NCBI GenBank assembly: GCA_013146195.2
Contig: CM028382.1
Coordinates: 13,485,101 to 13,549,100 of the forward strand
Direction of reading: 5' to 3'
Length of the DNA: 64,000 nt
Source: Codonopsis lanceolata
Taxonomy: Eukaryota > Streptophyta > Magnoliopsida > Asterales > Campanulaceae
The notes below the pieces were generated by a model. The model saw nothing but the letters and a program-made list of their open reading frames with translations, did not search any database and was not told where the DNA came from. Both the position numbers and the translations under genes were made by a program. Below, one piece after another: positions 22,437 to 33,480 of this stretch. Within the stretch, counting starts at the first letter, position 1. The number at the start of each line of letters is the position of its first letter.

Positions 22437-22610
22437 ATGACTATTTGTGACCCCTATTTTTGACCTAAAAACTAAAAACAAATACCTTTTTGGGAAGGGA
22501 GAATTGGGAAGGGTCACAATTACTTAGAATTAATTGGGTCACAATTACTATGTAGTAGCCTTCCCAAATAGCCTTCCCAAATATTGGGACGCCATGCAAC
22601 CCCGCACTAA
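22437..22610 (+). repeat. CACTA left subterminal repeats
   Basis: Several copies of a GGGAAGG/CCTTCCCAAA motif occur: TTTTTGGGAAGGGAG, TTGGGAAGGGTCACAATTAC and two CCTTCCCAAATA in direct tandem near 22560-22580, plus a duplicated GGGTCACAATTACT. The core differs by one base from the right-end motif (GGGACGG). Such repeats bind the TNPA-type protein in En/Spm. Confidence 0.7.
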
Positions 22611-22739
22611 ATGTCCTCTTTGGTTCGAAATTAAAGGTCAGTCGCAATATATTTCCCCGGGATATTTCACTCTCCCGCGTTCCTCTCCCGCTATTTCCCC
22701 CAAAATTTCCACCATCGTAAATAAGTTTTCCCCAAATTC

Positions 22740-23100
22740 CCCCTGTTAGTTTTCCCCAAAATTTAGTCTATCGCACTCTCTCGCATTTCTCTCGCTCGTG
22801 TACTCATCCACGTTGTCGGCTCCATCGATTACTCTTTGCTCCGCACATCTCCATCGCCGCACTCTCTCTCTGCTCGTACTGCTCGCCCACATTTTCGGCT
22901 CCATCTGATTACTTGGCTCCAGACATCTCTATCGATGTGATTACTCTCAGGCGCTTGTACACTTCTCTTCTCGTTGTTGGTGATTACTCTCACATATCTG
23001 ATTCATTCTCTATCTGTCTGGTGAGAAAATCTCTCTGTCTGATTTTTACTTCTAGGGTTTTTGGGTTGCAAAAGGGTCTAAGCTTAAAATAGCTTTAATG
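22740..23100 (+). promoter_or_regulatory. Leader-like region inside the CACTA left end
   Basis: CT-rich sequence with CTCTCTCTCT, repeated GGCTCCATC(G/T)GATTACT phrases and TTCTAGGGTTTTTGGG looks like a plant 5' leader with a first intron donor (CTG GTGAGAAAAT near 23020). It could be the promoter and untranslated first exon of the transposase transcript, or captured host leader sequence. This is an inference from composition. Confidence 0.35.
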
Positions 23101-23731
23101 AAAACCAAAGCTCATGATAGGTTTTTGGGTTTGGGCGATGACACTTTGATTTAGTTAAATCATATATGTGATTCCAAATTAATTTGTTCAAGTGAAACAA
23201 ATTGAGTTAGTTTCCTGCATTTAGACCTTATGAAATTATTTGAAGTATGTTGAATGTTGTGATCATAGAGTAAAAGGGCTATGTTCTAGATTGTGGTTTG
23301 TTTTGCTTTTGATTTATAGATTTTTTTTTTCAGTCGGTGGACATAGATTAATATAAACCCATACAAGTTTTCTTGTGCTGTTTCATCTGTTAAAATTTAA
23401 TCAGGATTATTAGTTACCTGCATGACCTTGTTTTGACTTTTATATAGCACTCCCAGACTTAAGAATGATTCAGATCTCCAATCATTGAAGTATACAGGTT
23501 AGATGGTATGCGGTACGACTGGGTCTGCCTCTAGTGAAACCAAGATGAATATAGGGAAGCTACTTGATTTATGGAAGTATATGAGTTTAGAAAGTGAACA
23601 TATGTCCGACACCGCTTTTGATTAATATGTCTAGGTCATTTTTAATGCAATTGTTTTTCAAACTTGTGCAGTTAACTTTCTGGATGCTAGGTTTTACTTG
23701 TGTTTCTTCATGAAGTATTAGACTTATTGCG

Positions 23732-24564
23732 GTTCTCTGTGTCCATAATTTTTAGAGTAAAAAGTACTTTTCACTTTTCTTTTCCTCTTCTTTCAACTTA
23801 ATATGTGAATATAGCTTCATTGTTTTATTTGTCAATGGATTTTAAGATTAGGAGGAATACCATGGCAAAATAATTGTTGATTTGAGTGGCACATTTTACG
23901 TCTACATTTCTGTAGCACTGTTTGTTAATTGGTTCCCCTTCCTGCAGAGCTGCGGAGTGATCACAAGGATTTGACGCAGAAAATAGATCAAAATATATAA
24001 CTCAAGAAGGCTCAGCCCCAAACCTCAAACCGCCAAACAAATGTTGTTTACAAAGTAATTTGCATCCTCGCATAGAAATAATCCCTCCCCTCCTCCAAAC
24101 CTACTTTATAAGATGAAAATAATTGTATGCTCAAATGCGCAGCTTGACGCTTGCATGAAAAATGTTAACTATTTTGTGCACCAGTTAGTTTAGATGGAAA
24201 CTGCCAGCTGCTATCCATACATATTATATGTTGAAGATGAACGGGACTTCATTTATCTTCTTGCCTCACTTTAGCTGAGCCTGCTAGTACTTTTATTGTT
24301 CATAGTCTTTTAGATTCCTGCTCTAAATTGCTAATAGGTGAAAGTTTTATAACGGTGTTGAAGTTTAGGTATTTATTTTGCCATATTCTTTTTTCTTTAT
24401 TCCATAAATGTGCTTATCTTCAAATTCATCCTCTAGTTTTCTAATTATGCTATTTCCCGGTGCTGGGAGTAGATCAAAGAAAGGAAGAGAATCGAACTAA
24501 GATATATAGCAAAGATATCTTATACCTTATGAGGGTCTCTCTCTCCCTCGAATCACACATCACC
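23732..24564 (+). repeat. Direct repeat unit A inside the CACTA (833 bp)
   Basis: It matches 27759-28596 with few differences over its whole length, from GGTTCTCTGTGTCCATAATTT to AATCACACATCA. The copies bracket the unknown minus-strand fragment and the nested LINE. The exon-like segment at 23948 has acquired a stop that unit B lacks. Confidence 0.88.
23948..24060 (+). pseudogene. Captured exon, similar to proteasome assembly factor PSMD9/Nas2 (copy A)
   Basis: After an intron-like CCTGCAG acceptor the sequence reads LRSDHKDLTQKIDQNI then a stop. The phrase resembles the conserved coiled-coil segment L-R-N-D-H-K-E-I-T-x-K-I-N-V-N-I of plant PSMD9-like proteins, as remembered. Only this exon-sized piece is recognisable. 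It is most likely host sequence picked up by the transposon. The match is short, so the identity is tentative. Confidence 0.4.
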
Positions 24565-24591
24565 ACTATTCAAAGCGCATTTCTCCGCACT

Positions 24592-24990
24592 TTAGGATAC
24601 TGAAACTTGATAAATAAGCATAAATGATAACAACCCGATAGGATTGGAACCTGCTCGCATGAAGGCATCCCACATGATCTCTTCATGTTCAGAAATTCCA
24701 AATAGGCATAAAGTAGCAGCTTGAACACCAAAGACTTGCCATAATAACTTCCCTGTATTGTTTTGTCTTAGAAAATCCCTCAAACAATAGTTGTCACAGA
24801 AGGATCTTAACAGAAGCTCTGGGAACTTGATAGCTGAAATGATTGAAAAGATTTTTACCTTCGGATGCATATATAACCAAAACCGTACACTTTGCCAAAG
24901 AGAGTAGTGGACAACTCTTGAACACATACAATCTTCCCGAGGAAGCCAGCACTATAAAAAATTCAGAAAGTATATTAAGAACAATAGAAA
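24592..24990 (-). pseudogene. Unidentified exon-like fragment, possible captured host gene
   Basis: On the minus strand an open frame after a TTTCAG acceptor-like site includes FPELLLRSFCDNYCLRDFL, LLWQVFGVQAATLCLFGI and EEIMWDAFMRAGSNPIGLLS. It looks like real protein with balanced composition, hydrophobic stretches and no low complexity. I do not recognise the family. An upstream piece (AGFLGKIVCVQELSTTLFGK) may be another exon. It lies directly between repeat unit A and the nested LINE. Confidence 0.35.
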
Positions 24991-25032
24991 ATATGACCCT
25001 AGGAGATGGGCTTTTGGTTTTAATGCCCATCT

Positions 25033-27545
25033 CTTTTTTTTTTTGATAAAGGTAAAGTATATATATATATGAGAGCATCAAAACAGGTGACGCATCCTTA
25101 ACGTGAAAGTATATACTACACAAAAATATACCCACTGGCCAATATGGAAAATATTCACAGCTTCTGCACTAGTGTTATCACTATGATTCAAGATATTTTC
25201 TGCCCCTACACTCCATTCAAGCAAGTTCGAGAGCAGCAATTTCCTCAAAGCTATCATAGATCCTCTTCATTGTCGAACGCCCTTTGATTTCTTTCTTTCC
25301 AGATCATCCAACATACGCTTAATGGGGCAACATCCCAAAGCCTATTCCTGTTCTTTCTCCTCCTAAAATAAGACCAATTCCAAAAAACGATCCTTGGTAG
25401 AGTTAGGGAGCACACACGATATATTAAACAAGCCAAAAAGTGCAGACCATGGAGTCCCCACCACCGGCGGTGGAGGATCGATGGTTAACACTCTCTTCAT
25501 CCCCCTTGCAGAGATAGCATCGATTAGTGTACAGAAGGCCTCCTCCTCAAGTTGTCACCTGTTAAGATGGCTCCGTTCGTGACCTCCCAAGCCAAAAAAA
25601 CCACTCTACTTGGAGCCCCAGATTTCCATATCGATCTCCACAGGAACAAAAAACCTGCTGCCCGCTTTGAATAATACCCTTTCACCGAGAACACTCTACT
25701 TTTGACTTCGTCCCATAAAACTTTATCCGCTTGAAGGCCAACTTTCTAAGCATATAATAACTCGAACAATCTCCCGGCTGTCTCGATCTCCCAGTCTTCA
25801 AAGTTTCTGCGAAAAGAAAGATTACACTATGTCCTTCCCTCCTCTGAAATGAGCACAGAATTTATGTAGCACTCCTTATCTCTAGCCGTAACATATAGAT
25901 TGGGGAATGATCGCACAACTCCTCCAAATAAGCACCATCTGTCATTCCAAAACATCACTAAAGATCCATCACCAATTTCAATCAGCGACGCATCTAGGAT
26001 TTGCCTGTTTTGGACAAAAGCGTGCTGAGAATCAGAGATGATTATATCCATAATTTTCCTTAATCTATGGGAAAGCACCTTCGTAATGATTTTATAAACC
26101 CCTCCAACCAAGATAATGGGTCTGAACTCCTTCACGTCGCTAGCACCTTTCTTTTTAAAGATTAAAGCAATGAAAGTAGCATTTAGACTTTTCTCAAAGC
26201 ACAAATTCTCATGGAAATGGTGGAAAACTCTCATCATATCCTCCCTTAAGACCTCCCAACATTGCTAAAAAAAAGCCAAGGAGAAACAATCTGGACCCGT
26301 TTCTTTGTCGCCACTCATTTTTCGCAAGACCAGCACCACTTCCTCTTCCATAAAAGGCTGCTCTAGTTCAGTCGAAGCTTCCAGGTCAAGGACCTTGCTC
26401 GTGACCCCCAGACTAGCGTCGGTCTCCAATCACTGCTATCCCTATACAGTCCCTCATAGAAGTTCACAATCCCTCTCTTAGTCTCCTCTTTATCTTCCAG
26501 AATCACCCCCTCAACTGTCAACTTTTGAATCTGATTTACGGAGGAGTGCACACTTGCCATCCAATGGAAAATTTTGGTATTGTTATCCCCCTCCTCGAGC
26601 CACTGAACGCTTGATTTTTGCCTCCTACTAATTACCTCACAACTCAGTAGGCGCTCTAGTTCCTTCTTCAAATCCAGTCTTCTCCACTCATCCGCCCTAT
26701 TCCCATCCCCAACAGAAGCTACTGCCTCGTCTGATTTTCTGACCTCTTCCTCTAAAGTTTTAATTCTCTCTTGCTCGATGAACTGGGAAGCATTCTCTCG
26801 CGACTCTAAATTACATGCCGCACGCTTACCTCCATCTTCGACCCCTCACACGACTCCTCCGACTCCTTGCACTGGACATCTGTGCACACCCCGAGACTAA
26901 ACCGAGGTAACTCGACTACGCTCGCCTGAATCGACGCATCCATATCACCCTCCTGTTTAATTCCTTATCGCACTGAAATCGGGTCAAACTCCGCCCTCTC
27001 ACTATCGTCCTGTTTCGCCTATGCTTCCTCAAAATTAGGCCCTATAGGACTCGACTCTTCCCGCCCTAAATTGGGTGAGAAGAATTGGTTAAAATATCTC
27101 TGGCCCGCTATCCTCTCCCCCGAACCACTAGGCTGTCGAGGGACTCCCACCTAAGTCTTCTCGAACCGGGCTTGACCCCCCCATGTAACGGACTGAATCC
27201 AAATTTCTTCAATTTGGCCTGCAGAGGAGCAGCCCACATCAGAATCGACGACGTCTATCTTGCTGAAATTTGAATTCAAATTTAGGGTTTTAGGCACCCA
27301 CCCACCTCTGTTACCTCTGAACATCCTGTTGAGCTCATGTGATTCTGCCCTCTCCAAATACCGATTGGTACGCACATGCCTAAAGGGCGCGTGTCTCTCA
27401 CCTCTCGTCTTCCAAGACAAAATTCGCCTGGCCCAAAACTACCTGCCGCTTTGCCACTGGCAGTGCAAGGCCAACGACAGCATCTTGGTAAAGATTCTGC
27501 CCAGATCAGCACAGAAAAACAATGAAACCCCTCTCCAATGTAATA
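25033..27545 (-). mobile_element. LINE nested in the CACTA element
   Basis: The T-run starts at 25033. The tail motif is at 25075-25117 (hairpin II GCGTCA CCTGTTT TGATGC, G-U pair). Minus-strand pieces are IWKERNQRAFDNEED (C-terminus), TFIALIFKKKGASDVKEFRPI and SHRLRKIMDIIISDSQHAFVQNRQILDA (reverse transcriptase, 26237-25980), then RQKSSVQWLEEGDNNTKIFHWMAS (26671-26560). A possible ORF1-like segment at 27420-27150 follows. The middle of the reverse transcriptase, including GDP and FADD, is deleted: the frame jumps from the QILDA segment into the GDGSLVMFWNDRWC segment near 25970. A target duplication was not found. Confidence 0.75.
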
Positions 27546-27547
27546 GG

Positions 27548-27612
27548 TATTGGGAATGACATTAATAGGTATTGTTTGAACACCTTGAATAAGGGTAAGT
27601 TGTAAAGTGTAC
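27548..27612 (+). repeat. Direct repeat (65-72 bp), copy 1
   Basis: ATTGGGAATGACATTAATAG through AGTGTACAACTTGGGA is repeated at 28680-28751 with two or three differences. The copies bracket repeat unit B, which suggests a segmental duplication or strand-switch event in this part of the CACTA. Confidence 0.85.
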
Positions 27613-27758
27613 AACTTGGGATTCACAAGCTATAGCTACTCTAAAAAAAAAGCTCCTTTCACGAGTTAGAGCCTTAGATGCATTAAGAATAGAGCCACTT
27701 CAAAGAGATTACTCTCCAAAACCATTGAAAGATCCCCCGACTATAATGACTATATGCA

Positions 27759-28596
27759 GTTCTCTGTGTCCATAATTTGTTGAGTAAAAAGTACTTTTCA
27801 CTTTTCTTTTCCTCTTCCTTCAGCTTAATATGCGAATAAAGCTTCATTGTTTTATCTGTCAATGGATTTTAAGATTAGGAGGAATACCATGGCAAAATAA
27901 TTGTTGATTTGAGTGGCACATTTTATGTCTACATTTCTGTAGCACTGTTTGTTAATTGGTTCCCCTTCCTGCAGAGTTGCGGAGTGATCACAAGGATTTG
28001 GCGCAGAAAATAGATCAAAATATACACTTACGACTCAAGAAGGCTCGAGTCCCAAACCTCATACCGCCAAATCGGGTTGGCTACAAAGTAATTTGCATCC
28101 TGCATAGAAATAATCCCTCCCCCTCCTCCAAACCTACTTTATAAGATGAAAATAATTGTATGCTCAAATGCGCAGTTGACAGTTTGCATGAAAAATGTTA
28201 ACTATTTTGTGCACCAGTTAGTTTAGATGGAAACTGCCAGCTGCCATCCATACATATTATATGTTGAAGATGAACGGGACTTCATTTATCTTCTTGCCTC
28301 ACTTTAGCTGAACCTGCTAGTACTTTTATTGTTCATGGTCTTTTAGATTCCTGCTCTAAATTGCTGATAGGTGAAAGTTTTATAACGGTGTTGAAGTTTA
28401 GGTATTTATTTTGACAGATTCTTTTTTCTTTATTCCATAAATGTGCTTATCTTCAAATTCATCCTCCAGTTCTCTAATTATGCTATTTCCCGATGCTGGG
28501 AGTAGATCAAAGAAAGGAAGAGAATCGGGAAATAGCATAGATAGCAGCATATCTTATACGTTATGAGGGTCTCTCTCTCCCTGAATCACACATCAC
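27759..28596 (+). repeat. Direct repeat unit B inside the CACTA (838 bp)
   Basis: Second copy of the unit at 23732-24564. This copy retains the longer open reading of the captured exon. It contains one small local rearrangement near 28520, where GGGAAATAGCAT appears twice in this neighbourhood. Confidence 0.88.
27975..28080 (+). pseudogene. Captured exon, similar to PSMD9/Nas2 (copy B)
   Basis: Following TTCCTGCAG the reading is LRSDHKDLAQKIDQNIHL then RLKKARVPNLIPPN. The start agrees with the PSMD9-like segment described for copy A, but the later residues do not, so the conserved part probably stops after about 17 residues. PSMD9/Nas2 chaperones 19S proteasome assembly. This fragment cannot encode that protein. 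Confidence 0.42.
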
Positions 28597-29322
28597 GCTA
28601 ATGCAGGTTCAAAACTAGAAAATATGACTGGAAGTAGATATACTTTTTCGTTGTTACAATAATCAACGTAATTTTCTTATTGGGAATGACGTTAATAGGT
28701 ATTGTTTGAACACCTTGAATAAGGGTAAGTTGTAAAGTGTGCAACTTGGGAGGCAATGATGTGGGGCCTTCTCTGCCCTTTAGTTTCTCATCTTATTAGT
28801 TACATCATCCCTGTATTAATTTGGATATGCTTTTTGGTATCCAAAGGAGTGCCTTGGAGTGCACACCTTTTCTATCCCATAAAAAAGTCTTACTTGTCAT
28901 TTTAGTTTAAACTAGAGTCACTTTTCTAAGTTTATAGATTTTTTTTTCACCCAGGCACTGCCATATTTGGTTTTTCACGAGTAGGTAAGATTTCATGAAC
29001 TGGTAGCCAACCATATGTATCCATCAAACACTTATTCAACTGGGAGCAACTGAACAATAGATGAAACGAAGAAACTACTTCTGTGTGCCATCTTATATAT
29101 TAATTAGCAAAGAGAGCTTCAATTCAAAAATCACCTGTGTAGCCCGTTTAAAAACAACTTCATATATGACACCAATATAATAATCAAGACCTCTTGCTAG
29201 ACTCATATCAAGAACCACTTTGTCAAGACACCTTGCCTTCTCCAAGGCTTCAAATAATTTATTTTCTTATAACATGTCTGATTAAGTATTCTTTTTTCCT
29301 TTTTATTGTTTTCAGATTAACA
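28597..29322 (+). other. CACTA internal spacer upstream of TNP2
   Basis: Contains the second copy of the 72-bp repeat (28680-28751), then AT-rich sequence. The last part ends in a polypyrimidine stretch and TTTTCAG just before the TNP2 start, as expected for a 5' UTR intron. Confidence 0.5.
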
Positions 29323-32300
29323 ATGGATACAAGCTGGATGCATTTAAGAGATAGGACCTTACCACAATTTAGAGATGGTGTTGAAAATTTTATAGAGTTG
29401 ATATATTCGGACGTGGGGTCAAATGGATGTAAAAAGTGTCCATGTTCAAGGTGTTATGGTCGTTTTTATAAAACAAGAGATAATGTCAGGGATGATCTTA
29501 TCGTGAATGGCTTTATGGAAAATTACTTGCCATGGTCATTTCAACATAATTTTGATATTTCCTCTCTTGGCGATGGAGGTCGAAACGAAGATCAACGAAG
29601 CAATTACGATGTGGGAGATGACATTGTTGGCATGATACATGATGCCATTGGAGTTCGAACCGGAGTTCCAATTGTGAGAGACAGTTTGAATGAAGGACAA
29701 AATTTGGATCCAAACACAGAAACAATAGATGATGAGACGACAAAAATTTATAAGATGCTAGAAGAAGGGCAACGACCTTTATTTAGGGGTAGCAAAAAGT
29801 TCACTTCACTTTCATTCCTTACTCGGCTTTTGCACATAAAAGTACTTGGTGGTTGGTCGAATAAATCATGCACAATGGCTCTGGAATTATTTCATGAGGT
29901 ACTTGAAGAAATAGGGGATGTTGCCTTGTCTAAATCTTATTATGAAGCGAACAAGATAGTGTCTGATTTGGGGTTTACTTACGAGACGTGGGATGCATGC
30001 CCAAATGATTGCATGTTGTTTCGAGGTGATGCAAAGTCTTTTGAAAATTGTGATATTTGTGGAGCTTCTAGGTATAAGAAGTTTGGCAATGAAGAGCAAA
30101 CCGTTGATGATAGTGTGATAAAGAGGAAAAAAATTGCTGCTAAACAAGTACGCTATTTTCCATTAAAGCCAAGGCTAAAAAGGTTGTTCATGTCACCTCA
30201 CACTGCATCACTAATGACATGGCATTCTAAAGAGCGTGTTGATGATGGTGTGATGCGTCATCCGGCTGATAGTCCTATTTGGAAAACTTTTGACAAGTTG
30301 TACCCGGACTTTGCTTGTGAGGGTCGTAATGTTCGACTTGCATTAGCATCTGATGGAGTCAATCCTTTTAGGTCTATGAACATTTCACATAGCACTTGGC
30401 CAGTTGTTCTCATTCCATACAACCTACCACCATGGCTGTGCATGAAACAACCATCATTTATTCTTTCTGTGCTAATTGATGGCCCAAAAGCTCCCGGGGA
30501 CAAGATTGATGTATATTTGCAGCCACTTATTGAAGAGATGAAGGAATTATGGTACGATGGTGTGAATACATATGATGCATCAACCAAAAGTATGTTCAAG
30601 TTACATGCATCACTCATGTGGACAATCAATGACTTCCCGGCATATGCTAATTTGTCAGGTTGGAGTACAAAAGGTAAATTTGCTTGTCCTTGTTGTAACA
30701 AAAAAACTAGATCTTTTCGGCTAAAACATAGTCGTAAGTGTTGTTATCTAGGACATAGGCGTTGGCTAAAAGAAAGTCATAAATTACGAAGAGATAAAGC
30801 TGCTTTTCATGGAGAGCCAGAGTTAGAACCGAAACCAAAGTTATTATCTGGTTCAGAAATACTAGAACAGTTGAAAGATGTCGAGACTATATATAAAAAG
30901 GAAGATGTCCTTGGAAAGAGGAAAAGAGAACAATTAGAAAAAGAGAAGGAGAAGGAGAGAAAGGCTGCTATAAGAAGAGAGAAACGCAAAGAGAAAGAGA
31001 AAGATAATCCGAAAGGGAAAGAAAGAAATGGAAGAAAAGGAAAAACGAAAGAAAGTGAGAATGTTGGAAATGCTAAAGAAGATAGTTGGAAGAAAAAAAG
31101 TATCTTTTTCGAATTGCCTTATTGGGAGTCTTTACCAATACGCCACATGCTTGATGTCATGCACATAGAAAAAAATGTGTGTGATAATGTATTGCATACG
31201 CTCTTGGGAACTCTTGGAAAAACAAAAGATCACTTGAATGCTCGACTTGATCTTAAAGAAATGAAAATTAGGGAGCCATTGCACCCTAAAGATAATGGTT
31301 ATGGTAAAAAGATACTTCCCCCTGCATGTTTCACACTCGGAAAAGATGAGAAAGACATGTTTTTGAAATTATTGAAGGATGTGAAAGTGCCCGATGGTTA
31401 TGCTTCCAATATTTCACGATGCATCAATCTCAAAGAGCGTACCATTTGGGGTTTAAAGAGTCATGACAATCATATTATTTTACAGCAGCTACTTCCCCTT
31501 GTTGTCCGTAAAATATTGCCAAAACACGTTGTTAAAGCCTTGATTGAGTGTCAAACTTTTTAGGATACTCGCTCAAAAGTTAATTCAAAATCGATCTAGA
31601 GTATCTTCAAGATCGTATTGCACTTACACTTTGCCATCTTGAAAAGATTTTTCCACCATCCTTCTTTGATATAATGGAGCACTTGCCTATACACTGGCCG
31701 AAGAGGCATTGCTTTGGTCGGTACAATATCGGTGGATGTACCCAATTGAGAGGTTAGGCACCCTTGTAATCATATATTTTAACCCTTATCAAATTCTTCA
31801 TTTAACTTTAGTATTCATTGAATTTCTTTTATACATAGGTACTTATTGACATTAAAACTTTACGTTCGTAATCGCGCGCGTCCTGAAGCTTCGATTGCAA
31901 AAGGGGCTTTAATGGAAGAGTGCATGACCTTCTGTGCAAGATATCTAAACGACATAGAAACGAAGTCTACTAGACCAGATCGAAATGATTGTGGTGAAGA
32001 TAATAACGGGTCGTCACTTTGGCCAGAAAAACTTTTTTCCTTGATCATATTTCAATGGAGCAAGCAAATCGTTATCTGCTAGCTACTTGTGATGCCATTA
32101 GCCCATATAGAGAGTAAGTAATACTATTTTCATAGAATTAATGTTTTCTCCAATTTATTACTACGAAAAGATTGATTATATTAATCCATCTTTATGTTAC
32201 TCTTAATATTCTTAGAAGACATCTTCAATTCCTCCAAAAGTCAGCCCCTCGAGCTCCAATTCATGAACGTCAACGTCTCCATATTAAAGAGTTCCCTTCG

Positions 32301-33275
32301 TGGTTCAAAACTGAGGTAATTGTAAAATATACAAACACTCACATTACTTATAAAGGTTCCTTAGATATTTTTAGTTAATTTGCAGTTAATTAAGTGCTTT
32401 TCACTTTATGTGTATAGGTATTGAAGGAGGAAAGTGCAAACGTACCGTTAGAAAATGAAATCAAGGACATGGCATTGGGTCTAACCAATATGGCTAAAAG
32501 ATACAATGGATACATCATTAATGGATTTAGGTTTCGAACAAGAAGGACCGATAATAGTAGAGTTACACAAAATAGCGGTGTTGTTCTTAGTGCAGACACA
32601 ACAAGCTATTCAAGCAGAAAGGATAAGAATCCAGTTTCTGGGGACCAAACATTCTTTGGAGAGTTGACAGATATAATTGAAGTGTGCTATACTTCGCAAA
32701 CAAAATTTGTATTGTTCAAGTGTAATTGGGTGGACAATAGGAAAGGGGTTGAAGTAGACAATTATGGTATTACATCGGTTAATTTCAATCATTTGTTATA
32801 CAAGGAGAACAAAGTAACCGACGAGCCCTTTATCCTAGCGTCCCAAGCTCAGCAAGTCATGTATATTGAAGACCCTATAGACTCTCAATGGAAAACTGCC
32901 ATTAAGATGACAAGTCGAGATACATTTGATATGGGTGTAGATGAAAATTCTAATAGTACACTTGCGGTGCCTCAAGTTGTGCCATACAATCCTCAACAGT
33001 TGGATGAAAGGAGAAGTGTGGATGATGATGATCTTGTGTGGGTGAGGAATGGTGTTGAGGGGACATTGGTTGAGGGTAGAGTTCCTCGGCCCCGTGTTGA
33101 AGAGAATGAGCGCGAAAATGATTTTATTGACATCTCTGAAGATCAAGGTGAAAATGAGATAGAAGAAGATGCCATTGATGATTTCGAAGAAGAAGAGTTT
33201 GATGATATGGATGAAGAATCTGATGATATGAATGATGATTTGTATTCGAGCATGAGTGATGAATCTGATGATTAG
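29323..33275 (+). pseudogene. TNP2-type CACTA transposase gene, four exons, frameshifted
   Basis: Exons read 29323-31752, 31839-32113, 32216-32315 and 32418-33275, all with GT-AG borders. The start ATG lies seven bases after a TTTCAG acceptor. Residues 4-75 are the transposase-associated domain (SWMHLRDRTLPQFRDGV, CKKCPCSRC). Near residue 220 comes the conserved CPNDCMLFR and CDICGASRYK. Then follows the Transposase_21 core with DGVNPFRSMNISHSTWPVVL, NLPPWLCMKQPSFILSVLI, DFPAYANLSGWSTKG and CPCC. A Lys/Glu-rich insert precedes the DUF4218 region (LPIRHMLDVMHIEKNVCDNV). The last exon is the DUF4216 domain plus a very acidic tail. The frame breaks near 31557, 31597, 31698 and 32030, all within DUF4218. 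An uninterrupted protein is therefore not possible unless these are sequence errors. Confidence 0.9.
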
Positions 33276-33480
33276 TTTATTGTACTTATTTATTTTTGGT
33301 AGAAATATCAACTTACGTCGACATGCTTTTAAATGCATTTATCATATCGAATCCGATGATGATTAATTTTATTTGATTACTATTTTCTTGCATTGGTGTT
33401 ATATTTATTTAATCCTTTAACTTATTTATTGTTATTAAGATAATTGTTATATACTGATAATCTTAATTTGTATATTTAGT

